NCBI RefSeq assembly: GCF_901709675.1
Contig: NC_051089.1
Coordinates: 5,810,476 to 5,874,475 of the forward strand
Length of the DNA stretch: 64,000 bases
Origin: Syngnathus acus
Lineage: Eukaryota > Chordata > Actinopteri > Syngnathiformes > Syngnathidae
Reading direction: 5' to 3'
Below the pieces are notes generated by a model. That model was not told the origin of the DNA and did no database searches. It saw only the letters and a program-made list of their open reading frames with translations. A program made the position numbers and the translations under genes. Position 1 is the first letter of the stretch. Each line of letters opens with the position of its first letter. Positions 38,209-50,335 of this stretch are shown here, one piece after another.

Positions 38209-41026
38209 TGGGTAGGTGAGAGGGAGGGGGGAGTGGGGTCACTATTAATGACCACCCAGGGGTAGGGAGTATCACTTGGGCATTTTTTTAACAATATCGA
38301 CATGAGTGGTCCGCCGCTGGCTGGCGATCATTCACCATGCGAGACGAATCCAAGACCCCTTTGGCTCCCTTATTGTCATTTTTCTACCTCGAGCACACGG
38401 TGGGCTTTTTGGCACAAATCTATGCTCCGCTACATCATTATTATTCTCAGTGTGGTAAGAGACTATGTAAGGGTTCATGAATAGAAAATGCTGACTGTTT
38501 GAAATAAAGGGCAAGGATTCTGAAATAACAATGAGAGAAATGGGGATTATTTTGATAGGTTGAAAAATGTCTTTATAGTCACTTATTTTAAATAAAGGTA
38601 ACCTCTTAAATGACACCTTAGATTCTGGTTGATACTTTTTACCTACCTCTTTTTTTAAAAACAGAAAAATCCAATGAACAATTTTTCTATTTTTTTATTA
38701 ACATTAGAATTTTCAATTAAAAATAATGGCCCATTACTAAATGTATTGATTAAAGTGTAATATTAATAACAAATAATAAATAAATAAACTGATTTGCTTC
38801 CTTCATCCAAATACGGTGATAGAGCTGCTATCATGATTGACACATGAAACCGACCATTGAATTGTGGCTGAAAAAGTGATTCTTTAAAATACAGATAAAG
38901 CAAAACTTAAAGATTATGTGTATTACACAGTACATGATTTTCTGAATATGTTCTGCTTTGAACGCTTTACGATATCTAACGTAAGAATTAGCTGAAGCAA
39001 AATAAAGGGGGAAAAAAAAGCACGAAAGTTAGAATACCATTTTCCCGAGATGGCTCAGTCCATACAAAAAAGGTTACAGCCTCCAATTCCATGCTGAGGT
39101 GGTGAAGTGTAATTGCCTGCTGTTACTCTCATCAAACTGCTGTCACTTCCTGTCGCGGACCCCCCACTGTAACGCCCGCAAAACCTCTTCACAGTAAGCA
39201 CAACTCACCCAGACAGTTGTGTGTTTTTTTTTGTCAGGGTCTTCCAAACAACTCCGCCTTGCTTATTTTTATTACCGCAGAACCCATGACTGTGCAGGTC
39301 AGCAGCAGAGTCAGTTAGTGATCCGTTTTTGTTTGAGGAAACGTCTGACTAACTTCTTGACATTCCTTTCACCCTCCAACTAACAACAAAAAAGCTATGG
39401 CCTCTCTTTCCGGGGAATGTTTTGTGCATCGCTGGGCTTTTTTGTTCCACAACCCGGAATTTCCATATCGTGATGTGAAGAGCGATGAGTGTTGTCTTTT
39501 ATTCCGGCTGCTAATTTGTTAGCAAGGCAGGCAAAAATTTGGTGAAAGAAATTTGAAATCTTCCGAACAGTAGTACATAAAATATTAGTGTTCTTTGCAC
39601 TGCATCAAATCAAATTAGGCTGATTTTATTGAATCTTAATTGGAGTGAATCCTATTGTATCACATTGAACTTCAGGTTGACTCCAACACCAAATATACAA
39701 AAAATGACAACATTTTGAATGTTATATGGAATTAAATGTAGGAAGCCTGAGCGACTCCAATTCAAATCCAAAGCACAAGAGATAATCGATTATAACTGGA
39801 CTTAATCGTATTATATTCACGCATATTGTGATTGTATTAAAATCTTGGCAGTCTAACGATCCTCACAGTCTCTGCTTAAGTGACAGAGAAGGGCATCCCT
39901 GACATTGACTGTGTGAAAGATGGTATGCAACTCTCCAGGACACTTGGCCTATTTGCTGCGAAGAGCAAGCCAACAAGGGAAAATGTCAGCCAGAGAATTA
40001 CACAAGCGACCAGCGGAGTATAAATAAGAGCGGCCGGATACAGCAATGCACCACACTGTAAGGAAATAACTAAACACGTTGAACCTGCGTGATTTATTGC
40101 AATGCCAGGGTGACATTTTCAACATTGGCATGAAAAGCCCTGATTTCTTTTTTTTTTAGATTTTTGTTGGGAAGTACACTGAGCTGTCTGCGTATCTTTC
40201 GGGGGGGAAAAGGGAGAATCCTGCTACTCGGGCACAAGAGGAAACTTGATAAAGAAAGCGAGTAGTGCTTGATGCATGACTGGAATAATTAATCCAGACC
40301 AGCTATGGATATCATTCCTCAACACAGTGGTCTCACCAAAGTCAAATGTTCTTTGTATTGTCTTTGTTTTTGTCACTGAAGGTGGCCAGTGATGCTAAAC
40401 GTAAAACCCGATGATAACTACAAACCCGGATTTTTATTGGAACATTGCAACAGTGACAAAAATAAGGATCTCTGTTCTGGCTGCTCAGATGAATATGGTT
40501 AGTGCTCCAAATTGAGTTCAGTAAAGAGACGGGGGACAGGAAAAAAAAAAAGTCTGGCAAAGCTAAACTCAAGTCAGCTTTCCAGGTGCTCAAAAGCTTG
40601 CCAAGACGTACACAATAAAACTTGTAGAAAAAAAAAAAGGTACTGAGAATTGCTGAAGCAGGAACTCTCTCTCATGCTAAACGTTTGCATATATAGATAT
40701 ATACTTTTTTTTTTTACACAACATTGAATACCCAAATCCTCTAATGTCTTGAGCCGTTTTTGCAATACATTTACAAAATTGTCATTTTAAATGCAAACAC
40801 CACTGAGCCCCCTTCTACATAAAATGGCTATCATTCAAGACACCTGTATTGTAAAATGCAAATAATAACAGTAATTATTCTGCCTGGGAGATGCCCTCCG
40901 TGATAATCCCTTAAAAGTGATTGAGCTGACACCACCAAAATAAATCATGCCTATCGGGATTACTGTAAAACATTTCCCCCACCCCTTTGAATCTATTGTA
41001 AGGTTCGAGTTTGTCCACCCGGTGAT

Positions 41027-41041
41027 CCACAAGAGGGCAGC
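41027..41041 (+). promoter_or_regulatory. CTCF-like binding motif
   Basis: CCACAAGAGGGCAGC agrees with the CTCF core at all but one position. It lies about 9 kb upstream of loxl1. Confidence 0.4.
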
Positions 41042-42571
41042 AACTTGTTGACAGTCATTTTGGGGTTAGGGTGCTTTCAGGTAAAAGTTGATGGGAGCTG
41101 AGGCTCAAAATAAATGATTATTTATTATTTTTAGATAGACTAGTCATGTTGTGGATACGTATTACATATTATATAATAACCATTATAGTATGTTGCATTG
41201 GGGTGCTTTGGCGGAAGACATTGAAACTTCCAGCTGCAGTGCAGCTGGAGGTGTAGGAGACACTTTGGGCCAAGTGACGTTTAACGTTGACGTTATGTGA
41301 CCGTGAAGCTGCACATGCAAGAACATGTGTGGTGCCGGTGCTGGTGGGGGGTTTATACTAACACAGGAAATTTCCTAAATTCAACACCTCAAAACTTTAT
41401 TTACTCAATAGCAATATTATGGAACTGGCAGGTCCTGAGAATTGCTGTTGACGTTGCTCTATATTGTTTTTTTACATTCGAATGACATCATCGCTATTAC
41501 TTTGTATGGGACATGTTGCTATAAATTGAGAAAAAAATGTTGCTGTAAAATGCAAAGAAACAGATTGTGTTCCAATGTATATGTAAAAGGAGACATTATG
41601 TCATATAGTCTGGTATTTCAGATGGAGTCCACATGTTCTATACATGCATGGAAAGTCTGAATTATGGCCGCTTTTGGGGAGCGATAGGATTTCTTTGCAG
41701 TCGTCATAAACATGAAAGGTCTCTCACTCCTCTGGGGGGGCAGCCGGTGCAGCACAGCGCACTGAAGGTTTGCACCCAAAGAGGCTTAAATCCACGCTCG
41801 CAGCCCGACCAAAAATATCCGAACCTTTTAAAGTGTGACCTCCGCATGCAACACCTGAACTAAACAATTAGCATGCCCTTTGTGTATGTGCCAGACGTGC
41901 ATGCATGTGTATATATAACCTTGAGGGAGGGTGGGAAGAGTGAAGAAGTGGGGGGAAAAAAAAAAAGTGCAAGTGCGGCGGTGTGAAATCGCCCAGCCCA
42001 TAAAGTCTAATCAGCACTGAAGGCCTCGCATCAGAATGACTAATGAAATCTGGCCGGGGAGGCTGGTTCCCCTTTTAGAAACACAGCCTCTCGGAGGAGA
42101 TAAGGCCAAAGAAAATAGTTGTTTCGCTCTTCTCTTATCTGTGAGAACTGCATAATGTAATCTGACTCGCTGGCGTATCAGATTCATCACTCTGTCTGGC
42201 TAAAGAAGGGAGGCGGACTCGACGAAGGGAGGTGCCGGAAAATAAAGAATGCCTTACCAATAGTGGTGACTAACGTTAAAACGCAGAATTAGTTTTTCCA
42301 CTGCCCCATCACAGCGTAAAATGAAAATCCCCAGATAATAAATTGAAACACCAAAAGCTAATAGGTTTGCGATCGTATAACAGCATATTGCAGCAGTCTC
42401 CGGATCTTGAAAAAGTAAATCGTTTAAAACTATGACACATCACAGCGTATCGTAGCAGTTCCCTGACACTTTACTAAAATGCCCAAAAAGGAATTAGTTT
42501 TGCAATCACATCACGGCATATCAAGAAAAATATTACACTAATGCCGTCATATATTTTAATCAATGATTAAC

Positions 42572-42630
42572 TCCGTCCATCCATTTTCTATACCACTTGC
42601 CATCATTGGGGTTAAAATGGAGCCTACACC
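42572..42630 (+). repeat. Fragment of the common fish interspersed repeat
   Basis: CCGTCCATCCATTTTCTATA, then CACTTGCCATCATTGGGG and GGAGCCTACACC, a diverged version of the block order seen at 63541-63620. Confidence 0.65.
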
Positions 42631-44789
42631 ATCTGATTTGAGCAAAACCTTGGAAACTCCTTCGACTAGTGTTCCAAGCAAACGCAAGTCACATCCAAAC
42701 AACTATTTACAATCTCACTGACAACTGGTGTCATGTGTGGAAACAAACAAATTTTATTAAATAAGGAAATAAATAAACTGAGGACTCAGTTTGGCAGTGG
42801 CTTGTATCTCAATCTTGGCTGTTTAAATAAAAAAAAAAAGGATTACAGTCTGTGCCGGGACTAAGTTCTCAAAAATACAAAAGTAATCAACCGAAAATCA
42901 CTGCCATATGATTATCCTTACATTTATCCTCATCATAGATTCCATTCCGCCCCACATCAAACTCCCCATTGCTCAATTACCACTTTACTTTTTCGGCCCT
43001 TATTTTACTTAGCATGCAAAGCGAGAAGCACTTTGAACGTGACGGCACATCCGTTACGGTGCAGAACAAAATCATTTGAATAACATTACAGCGGCCATTT
43101 GCGCTTAATATAGGCTATGATCAGCAAATTAGCCTTGGTGGAGGGTTTGGAATTTGGAGATGCCTTGATCAAAACACAGTGCCCCTCATTAGAGGTCTAA
43201 TGACTCTTAGCGTGTGTGTATCCTAGAGTGTACCTTTGTAAAAATAGTTCTATTTAAAGGGTCCCAAAAGATACCACCCCAGAAAACTTACTCAGTTGCA
43301 ACGTCTGGAAATTTGGAATTTCACCAGTCAACACAAAATTTGATGAGCACGCCTAGCATTACAGGACCTAAAACGTAAATTATGAATAGGTGGGTTCGAT
43401 TATTTTGATGGCTGGAGTAAACGGTGAATAGCCAGTGATTCCCTGCATTCTTTTTATGTGTTTGACTCTTTTCTCCTTGAACACTATCAAGCGGAGATGT
43501 GAGATGATTTCCGATGCGGTTGTTGTCCGTCTTTGTCGGTATATCTGATTACCGGGACCTTGTTGTGTCGTCTGGAGAACATTTCCAAATGGGGAGGGAG
43601 TGGAGTGAACGAGTTGGAGGACAAAGGGGTAAGCCACACTTCTCTGGGACGTGGACACAAGACATCCGTGGAGTGGATCCTTTTCGAAGCGCCAGTAATG
43701 AGCCTCGGTGACAAAATCGCAGGCCTTCACCCAATATCCCCAGGAAACTGAACAGCAATGAAATTTTCCGAGGTGCCTGAACCCATCTTCATTTTCCGTG
43801 TTTCTTTTAGGCTTTGCTACGCCACCGGTAGCCGTGCCCCCGCTATCCGTAGCCTTTTTCCAGAGAGACCTAATTGGTATTCCTCAAGCAGAGTCGGAGC
43901 CGCATCTCAGGTTCACCTTACCCATTAGCAAAGCCCGCGGGGCTGTTTGCATTACAATCTACGATTCAGATTGGGGATTGCCTCGTTGCCCTTCCCTTGA
44001 GGTTGAGCCGTCTACGCCGGATGCTGTCGTCATAATGGAGGCGAGCTCAAATTGGCCCCCATCGTCCTGACCCCGCTTGGTTGGTTTGAGTCTACTTTGA
44101 ACTCATTCGAAAGAGCATCATCAGAACGTGAATATCAGTGGAGAACGATAAAAAAAAAAAGAAGCTAATGGGCGATCACAACACAGCTGAGCTCAGCATA
44201 CGCTCCAACTCTTAGTACTTTAGTTCACGTCTAAATTAAGTTTTTATTTTGTCCTTATTCGCCGGCACAATTACAGATTATTGCAATAAACATGTGGTGT
44301 GAATTTCTCCTTTCCTTGAGAATCCATCTGATTTCAGTAAGAATAGCAAAGACGTAAGCAGGGAAATGCATCCAAAATTATCTCATGGGAACAATCAGGA
44401 CAATCTTGGCTGAATCGAGCTCGGAGTGAGTCTCAGAGGCACATTTTAATTGACTCAACATTGGGTTACTGTACAAAGCAATACGGGTGGAGTCAGTCTT
44501 GGGGTTTTGCACAGCCTTTTTTGCAAAAATGTGTACTGCGGGGCAAGTTATTATCTTTACTTACAAGTTCCCAGCATTCCTAGTCTTTTTATCTGCTTTT
44601 ACTGCCTTTCCCAAATTTGAACTCAGGCCATTACACATATTGACCTCATGGCAGCAGGATCTCTGTAGTAACGGTCACTTTTGTTGCAACACAGTGATGT
44701 AAAGAATGAACAAATAACATTTTGATATTTGTCCCAGCTGATTTACTGTAGTCGGTATGATATGTCAAGACAAGCAACTGTTCACATTG

Positions 44790-44946
44790 ACATTCCCGAC
44801 AATTTAGAGTCGTCAATTAACCTAACATAGGCCACAGAGTATTTTGAGGATTTGGGTGGAAGTCACTGTATCCACAGGAAACCAAATAAGACGTTCCAAA
44901 CCCTGCACAGAAAGGCTCGGGAAGAGATTCAAACTTGCAACCAGAC
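44790..44946 (+). repeat. Common fish interspersed repeat, 3' half
   Basis: GACAATTTAGAGTCGTCAAT, then CAGGAAACC, GCACAGAAAGGCTCGGGAAG and GATTCAAACTTGCAACCAG follow the order of the 3' part of the repeat whose 5' part occurs at 63541. Diverged, with no open frame. Confidence 0.65.
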
Positions 44947-46714
44947 GTGCCCAATAAATCAAGGCCATATAAATATAATCTATTTGATTTTGGAAGTAAC
45001 TTGGCCAACAGCTCTCAGAAGATTTGCAAACACACTGAGAACACTAAATCAGTTTTCCGCGCTCATTCTCGACAAACCAAACCGTCACTTTGAATCTCGT
45101 TGAAGAGAGATCACAAGGTCCATTTGAACACATAAGAGTTATCTTACGCGCTGAGGGGCGTTTGTACACCGGAGCGCAGGTGCCTGATGACTCTCCTTGA
45201 ATGAAAATGAAATTAATGCAAAGCAGGTGAGGACTTCAAAAGGGTGCGGACGTGAGCGGAATGGCCCCCAATGTGTTTGCAATCACCGGCTTGAGACGCC
45301 GCAACGCTGGATGGAAGTAATAATACGTGGCTATTTGGTGCGAGAGTGAGCAAAGTAGATGAAAGCGAAAAAGAACGGGCGGTGTCAAGGGAAGGTCGCG
45401 CGCCTTTGTAGTGCGGCCATTGCCACCAGTCTCCTTTCATAACTAGTGTTGTTGAGACTAGTGATGACTTCATTTTTTTCTTCATTTTTTTACTGGAAGG
45501 CATTTGAATGGAAATAAGATTTTAGCATGTGTTATCCTTGGAAGTGCCAACATTGCTTTGGTCGTGTGTGTTTTTAATGTAGCTATGGTGCTTTAATTCA
45601 ATTGTCTGAATGTCTGCATGCTGCATTCATCCATGAGAAAAAAACATTGTGTCTCTTAAAGTGGCCAAGACAGATGGAATGGGATGAGGGACAACTAATT
45701 GATGGCAAAATTTAAATTGTTCCTAACTGTCTATATTCATATGTTTGAAACCACAAACACACCACAAACTGATCCCAAAACACACTCAAATAATGTTAAA
45801 CTTACATTTCCAGCAAAAATAAATGGCTTGCAGATGATTTGATTTGGGAAAATATGTACTGAAAAGACACGTGCCAAGCCACTTCATACCTTCAGTTAAG
45901 AACCAAGGTTAAATCACACTCCACTCTGACATGCAGTACAAATAGGCATGGGTGGATATACGCTCACTCTGAGGCGTATGAAAAGCACGAGCAAAACATA
46001 TTTTGATCACAGGTCGAAAATGGATTGATTTGAAATGATGGGCTAATAAAAACAGCTTTTTTTTCCCCCACTGAGCATGCATGGCAGGTCATGTGTAGAG
46101 TTCAAAAGAAAATAGAGAATTCCATAAAGTCAGATCAGTAACGAACTGATGTTAGTCATGTCTGGACCAAGAGGGCCAAAAGCTCCATTAAAGTCAAAAC
46201 GTAGGTAGAGCTGCATTTAGTATTGTGGATGCACACAAGTAATATCAATGGGATCAGTTTCAGAAAGGTCAAGGAGGTCATTATTTCAAACATCGGTAAC
46301 AGTCTAAGAGGGAATCGAGTCTGGACTCGACATCTGAAGCATTGCCTACCAATGCTACTGCGCCAATCAAATCAGATGTTTTTGCATAAATTAAGATGAC
46401 CTCCAGATTACCTCTATGGTGACTCACAACAAATGCACAATATTACTAAAGTTTAATAATGATAAAAGAAACATGACCTAAATACTGTTTGCAGTACAAT
46501 GTTCCAGTCTTTGAATTAACGTTTTCAGAAGATTGTAAACAAAATACAAAGCTTGAACATTTCTTAGATATAAAAACAGATTTGTTCATCAAAAAGCTCT
46601 CTGAAGTGTAGCATTATGAATCATTCAACAGTCTATATTTGACTGTCTTTAGCAAGAAGTTTACCGTCTTCAGCAATGGGAATAAAGTTAACAACCTGAA
46701 CTTAGTGCTTCGTT

Positions 46715-47194
46715 AGTTGACTGACTAGTGCACTGCTTAGCTGTGTGATATTGTGTATTTTGATTATGTTTTAATGTGTAAAACAGGATTTCACTGCTAG
46801 TTAGCGCAAAAAAGGGTCAGGTGACCTCAAATTGGAGCTGGCTCGGGGGTGACTGATAAGTGCGCTATAGCTCTATGACTGAGCATACCACCGCCCTTCT
46901 GTCACATTGAGTCAGGAGTTGACTGCCTAGTAGCCATGACTCAGCTGACATCAGTTCAGTGGTTACTAGCGATCTACCGTTTTAGTGTTGGCTCACTGAA
47001 TTAGGAGTTGACTTCTAGACTTTAAGGAAATGATTATTCTAACTTTGCCTGCTAATGCTAGGTGCTTTCTGCATAGTGACCAGCCTGAGAGGGAGAAATT
47101 TGTTTTATTTGTAAAATTTGAATTGAAGGAAAAAAAATTATCTGCTATGAAAATGAGCAAAAATTATCAGCTAATGCTAGTTGACGGACTAGTG
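46715..47194 (+). repeat. Cluster of a short recurring motif, AGTTGACTGACTAGTG-like
   Basis: AGTTGACTGACTAGTG (46715), AGTTGACTGCCTAGTAG (46917), AGTTGACTTCTAG (47006) and AGTTGACGGACTAGTG (47179) occur within 480 bp. The surrounding words AGAAGTTTAC(C/T)GTCT near 46660 and 47258 also recur, suggesting an old duplication of a few hundred bases. Confidence 0.45.
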
Positions 47195-49022
47195 CGGTCG
47201 CTCAACTGTTTGAGAAAGCAAGAACATTTCAATGTCAAGACATCATGTTTACGCCAGAAGTTTACTGTCTCATATGTTAACTGCTAGGGCTAGCTAATTG
47301 AGGGTACCTTTTTTAAATCCTTGTTGAGGCAATATCTTTCCTTGTAAGCACCTAATCATAATAATCAGTGCTGCAGGAAAAGACAAAATAAAAGGCTCAT
47401 TGTAAAAACATATTTTTCCCCGCAAAATCATGGGACTTCAAGGACGTTGGGCTTTAGCAACATTCCACCATAGTCTCATTTCACTTTCCTACCCTGGGCT
47501 CTCATCCCATTCTGCACACTCACTCCTATTAAAAGCGCTTTTTTCAGTGTAGTTCTCAGGGGCACAACGTGACAAGGCACACGGCAACAGAGAAGGTGGA
47601 GGCAACACACACAAATATGAAAGGGGGGGAAAGAAACTCGGCAAATCTCGTCGGAATGTTCCACTGACAGCATTTCAAGACATTCCCAATATCTCTTGCA
47701 GCAGTTTTCTTTAGCAGGAGAAAAATCCCCTGGGATCAATCTGTAATTAAGCACGAAGAGAATGGGGGGGGCAAAAGAAACAAAATGCCCCAAGCTGTAT
47801 CACCTGAAAAAACCCAATCCAAGAGTATCATTAATTGCTAAACTAGAAAGAAAAACAAGGCTTTGACCTGCATGCAAACAAGCTTAGAATAAATCACTCT
47901 GAAGGAACTACGATGTACACCTTGATCATTAGGAATGTTTGAGTGAAATGGGAAACTGACCCAATTTAAAAAAAATTCTGCTGAGCTTACACATTGTCTC
48001 TCTGATTTGCTTTAAATAAAACAACATGGAAACATATAATAATTTGTAGTACGTTGCTCTAACAGGCAATGAAATTTGGAACATTAGAAGGCTACATTTT
48101 CAACTCTTAAGAGAGCCTATTAACATTTTGTGCAATTCAGTTCATTATTATATTAAAGTAGCCGGAAATTGTTTGAAGATCAACTAATATTTCCCATTCA
48201 AAGAATGCAGCCTATCACATCTACTCATTTCTGCTTCTGAAATAAAAACTTTAATAGCAGTTTGATTAGTGTGTCGCTTCTGATAATGGATATGTGAAAT
48301 GTGTATGTAAAAAGAAAATGTGTGTTGGGGTACAACATTTTTCCCTCCATTCAAAGCATGCAGCAACAGCTACTGAAATGTACTTCAGTCCCAAATATGA
48401 CTATTGATGTTGGGTGATTATGTTAAAAAATATTTTCCTCATAAAAAGCCCACATTCCGATTCTAAACTACTTAAGTAAAGGCAAAAATCCCTTGTGGTC
48501 AATAAGTCAAACAAAACTGATTTGCTACATGTTTTGTCTACCTCTACCTAGCTTGAACTTGTGAGTAGTATGTTTTTTATTTAATCGTGTTTGTCAGTTG
48601 AAAATGAAACAAAAAACTTCAGAAAAACATGGAATTGAAAACCACTGAAAAGGAAATAAATCCAGATGTGCAATTTTTCCCTTGACCAAATGCACTAAAG
48701 TGCCGCGTTTCTATGCGACTAGAAGGGAATGTTAAGGCCCAGAGGAATGTTGTCCTTCCTTGGCTTTGTGACATCGCTGTATGGCCAGTGGCTTCCAAGG
48801 AAAACACCTTCTAAACTGCTGACTTTGATAACAGAGGGAAGGATTGTTTTTTTTTGTGTGTGTGTGCCTGCGTGCACTTCAGCATGTTTCCAATCCCACG
48901 TGAGCATGTCGACTAATGACTCGTCTCTGAACATTTGCGCAAATTAAAGTAACCCGAGTACATGCAGCACCACTTTGATAGGGCTCAAGCGTGTTTCGAA
49001 TCAGAGGCTCAGGGGGTCTTTT

Positions 49023-49055
49023 TGTGTGCGTGTGTGTGTGTATGGGTGTGTGTGT
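49023..49055 (+). repeat. GT-rich microsatellite
   Basis: GTGTGCGTGTGTGTGTGT with interruptions. A second GT tract lies nearby at 48855-48866. Confidence 0.85.
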
Positions 49056-50039
49056 TTGGTTATTGATGGGTGGGGGACTGTTGAAGTTTTTGTGCGGCTG
49101 TGTGTGTCAGGATATGGGAGGAGAAAACATGTACTTCCCACTATAACAGGGTTCATTGACTATAACAATAACACTAATATTTTTCTATTTTACTGTTATA
49201 TTTGCATTATACTTGTATTAAAATAAATTATATTCAATTATGAAAATATATATTTCATACATATGTATAATAAAAATGATAATACCAGTACATTATTATT
49301 TCTTTGCTGAACACATTTAGTATGCTAATTTAGGAAAAATATGAAAAAAAATGAAAAGAATTATATTCTTAATTTTGTTGAGGAATTGATTTTGAAGAAA
49401 AAAAAAATTTAACTGCATATTTGTCCCTTTAGAAAAAATATAACTTTATATAAAATACATATTAGGGTTAAAAAAAAAATAACTTGTGAATTACAAAACA
49501 GTAATTAGTACCACTACTTACCAATGTACTGTCAAATGCAATGGGAAAAGACTCAGTTAAAGGAAATATAGTGTATATTTGTTTTAAAACGTCACATGTT
49601 GATGTAACACTAACTGGCTATAGCACTTGAACGCCCGATCTGATTGAATTATGCATTTTCAAGCATTTCCGGCATGTGCATGACTCCAAGGAACTCACTG
49701 CTTGTTTCCTTTCCCTTAGCAACATGTTCCAACCATGTGTTCATTGTGTAAGTATACCCGTTCTCTCTGACAGAATGCTCACTGTTACCAATTAAGGCCT
49801 CACATCTGCTCGTCATTATTGTGGTAGAAGTTTAAAAGGTAAAGTCATAGTGTAATAGCAGTCATATAAACACCTGTTGCTCGCATATCTGTATATGCGT
49901 GTCTATGCGACACAATGTGAAGAGTCCAAGAAGTTGTGAGAAGTGAGGTGTATTTTACAGTACATGCCTTTGCAGATGGTAATGTTGATTCTGGAGGCCT
50001 CACGGAGGGCTGGCCCGCTGCAGGCCAGGAAACATCACT

Positions 50040-50335
50040 AGCACTAGGGCCATGTGGGACCTCTCCTTAAAAACAGAGAAGAGAAAAAAAACCTTTGAGA
50101 TTTTTTCACAGCTCATTGTGAGCAATCAGGCAAATAGAAACTTGCAGCGGTGCAGCAGCCAGGCAGGAGCGTCTGACGTGGGACAGACCACATCTTTCAC
50201 CTTCCTCTCGCTTGTCAGGAGAAGACCTGCAGATGTGCCTGAGCAGAAGCCCGGCATCACCTCAACACCACCCCAGGAACCAGGACACTCATGTTTTTTT
50301 GACGGCGCTATAGGGGTTTTGAGTCGGAAGTCACA
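50040..50335 (+). promoter_or_regulatory. loxl1: Putative loxl1 promoter-proximal region and 5' leader with upstream ORFs
   Basis: The sequence just before the start codon probably contains the transcription start and 5' untranslated region. A weak TATA-like TTAAAAA lies near 50065; no clear GC box is visible. Downstream of it are two short upstream ORFs: 50233-50313 (26 codons, stop 22 nt before the loxl1 ATG) and 50291-50302 (Met-Phe-Phe-stop). A third upstream ATG at 50052 opens a frame running to 50357, past the loxl1 start and out of frame, but it matters only if transcription starts upstream of it. The start site cannot be placed from sequence alone. Confidence 0.45.

Larger units (their letters stand above)
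35704..44789. other. Non-coding upstream region, segment 6
   Basis: No supported gene. A T run lies at 36052-36067. The minus-strand frame at 36752-37117 (121 codons) is the longest isolated frame but has no recognisable domain or splice context. A strong hairpin, CCAGCTGC/GCAGCTGG with a 3-base loop, lies at 41230-41248. Candidate enhancer blocks lie at about 41980-42260, 43060-43220 and 43780-44070. Confidence 0.6.
44947..50039. other. Non-coding region immediately upstream of loxl1
   Basis: No supported gene. It holds the motif cluster at 46715, GT-rich tracts, and a very AT-rich stretch at about 49150-49500. Distal loxl1 control sequences could lie here, but nothing specific is recognisable. 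Confidence 0.6.
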
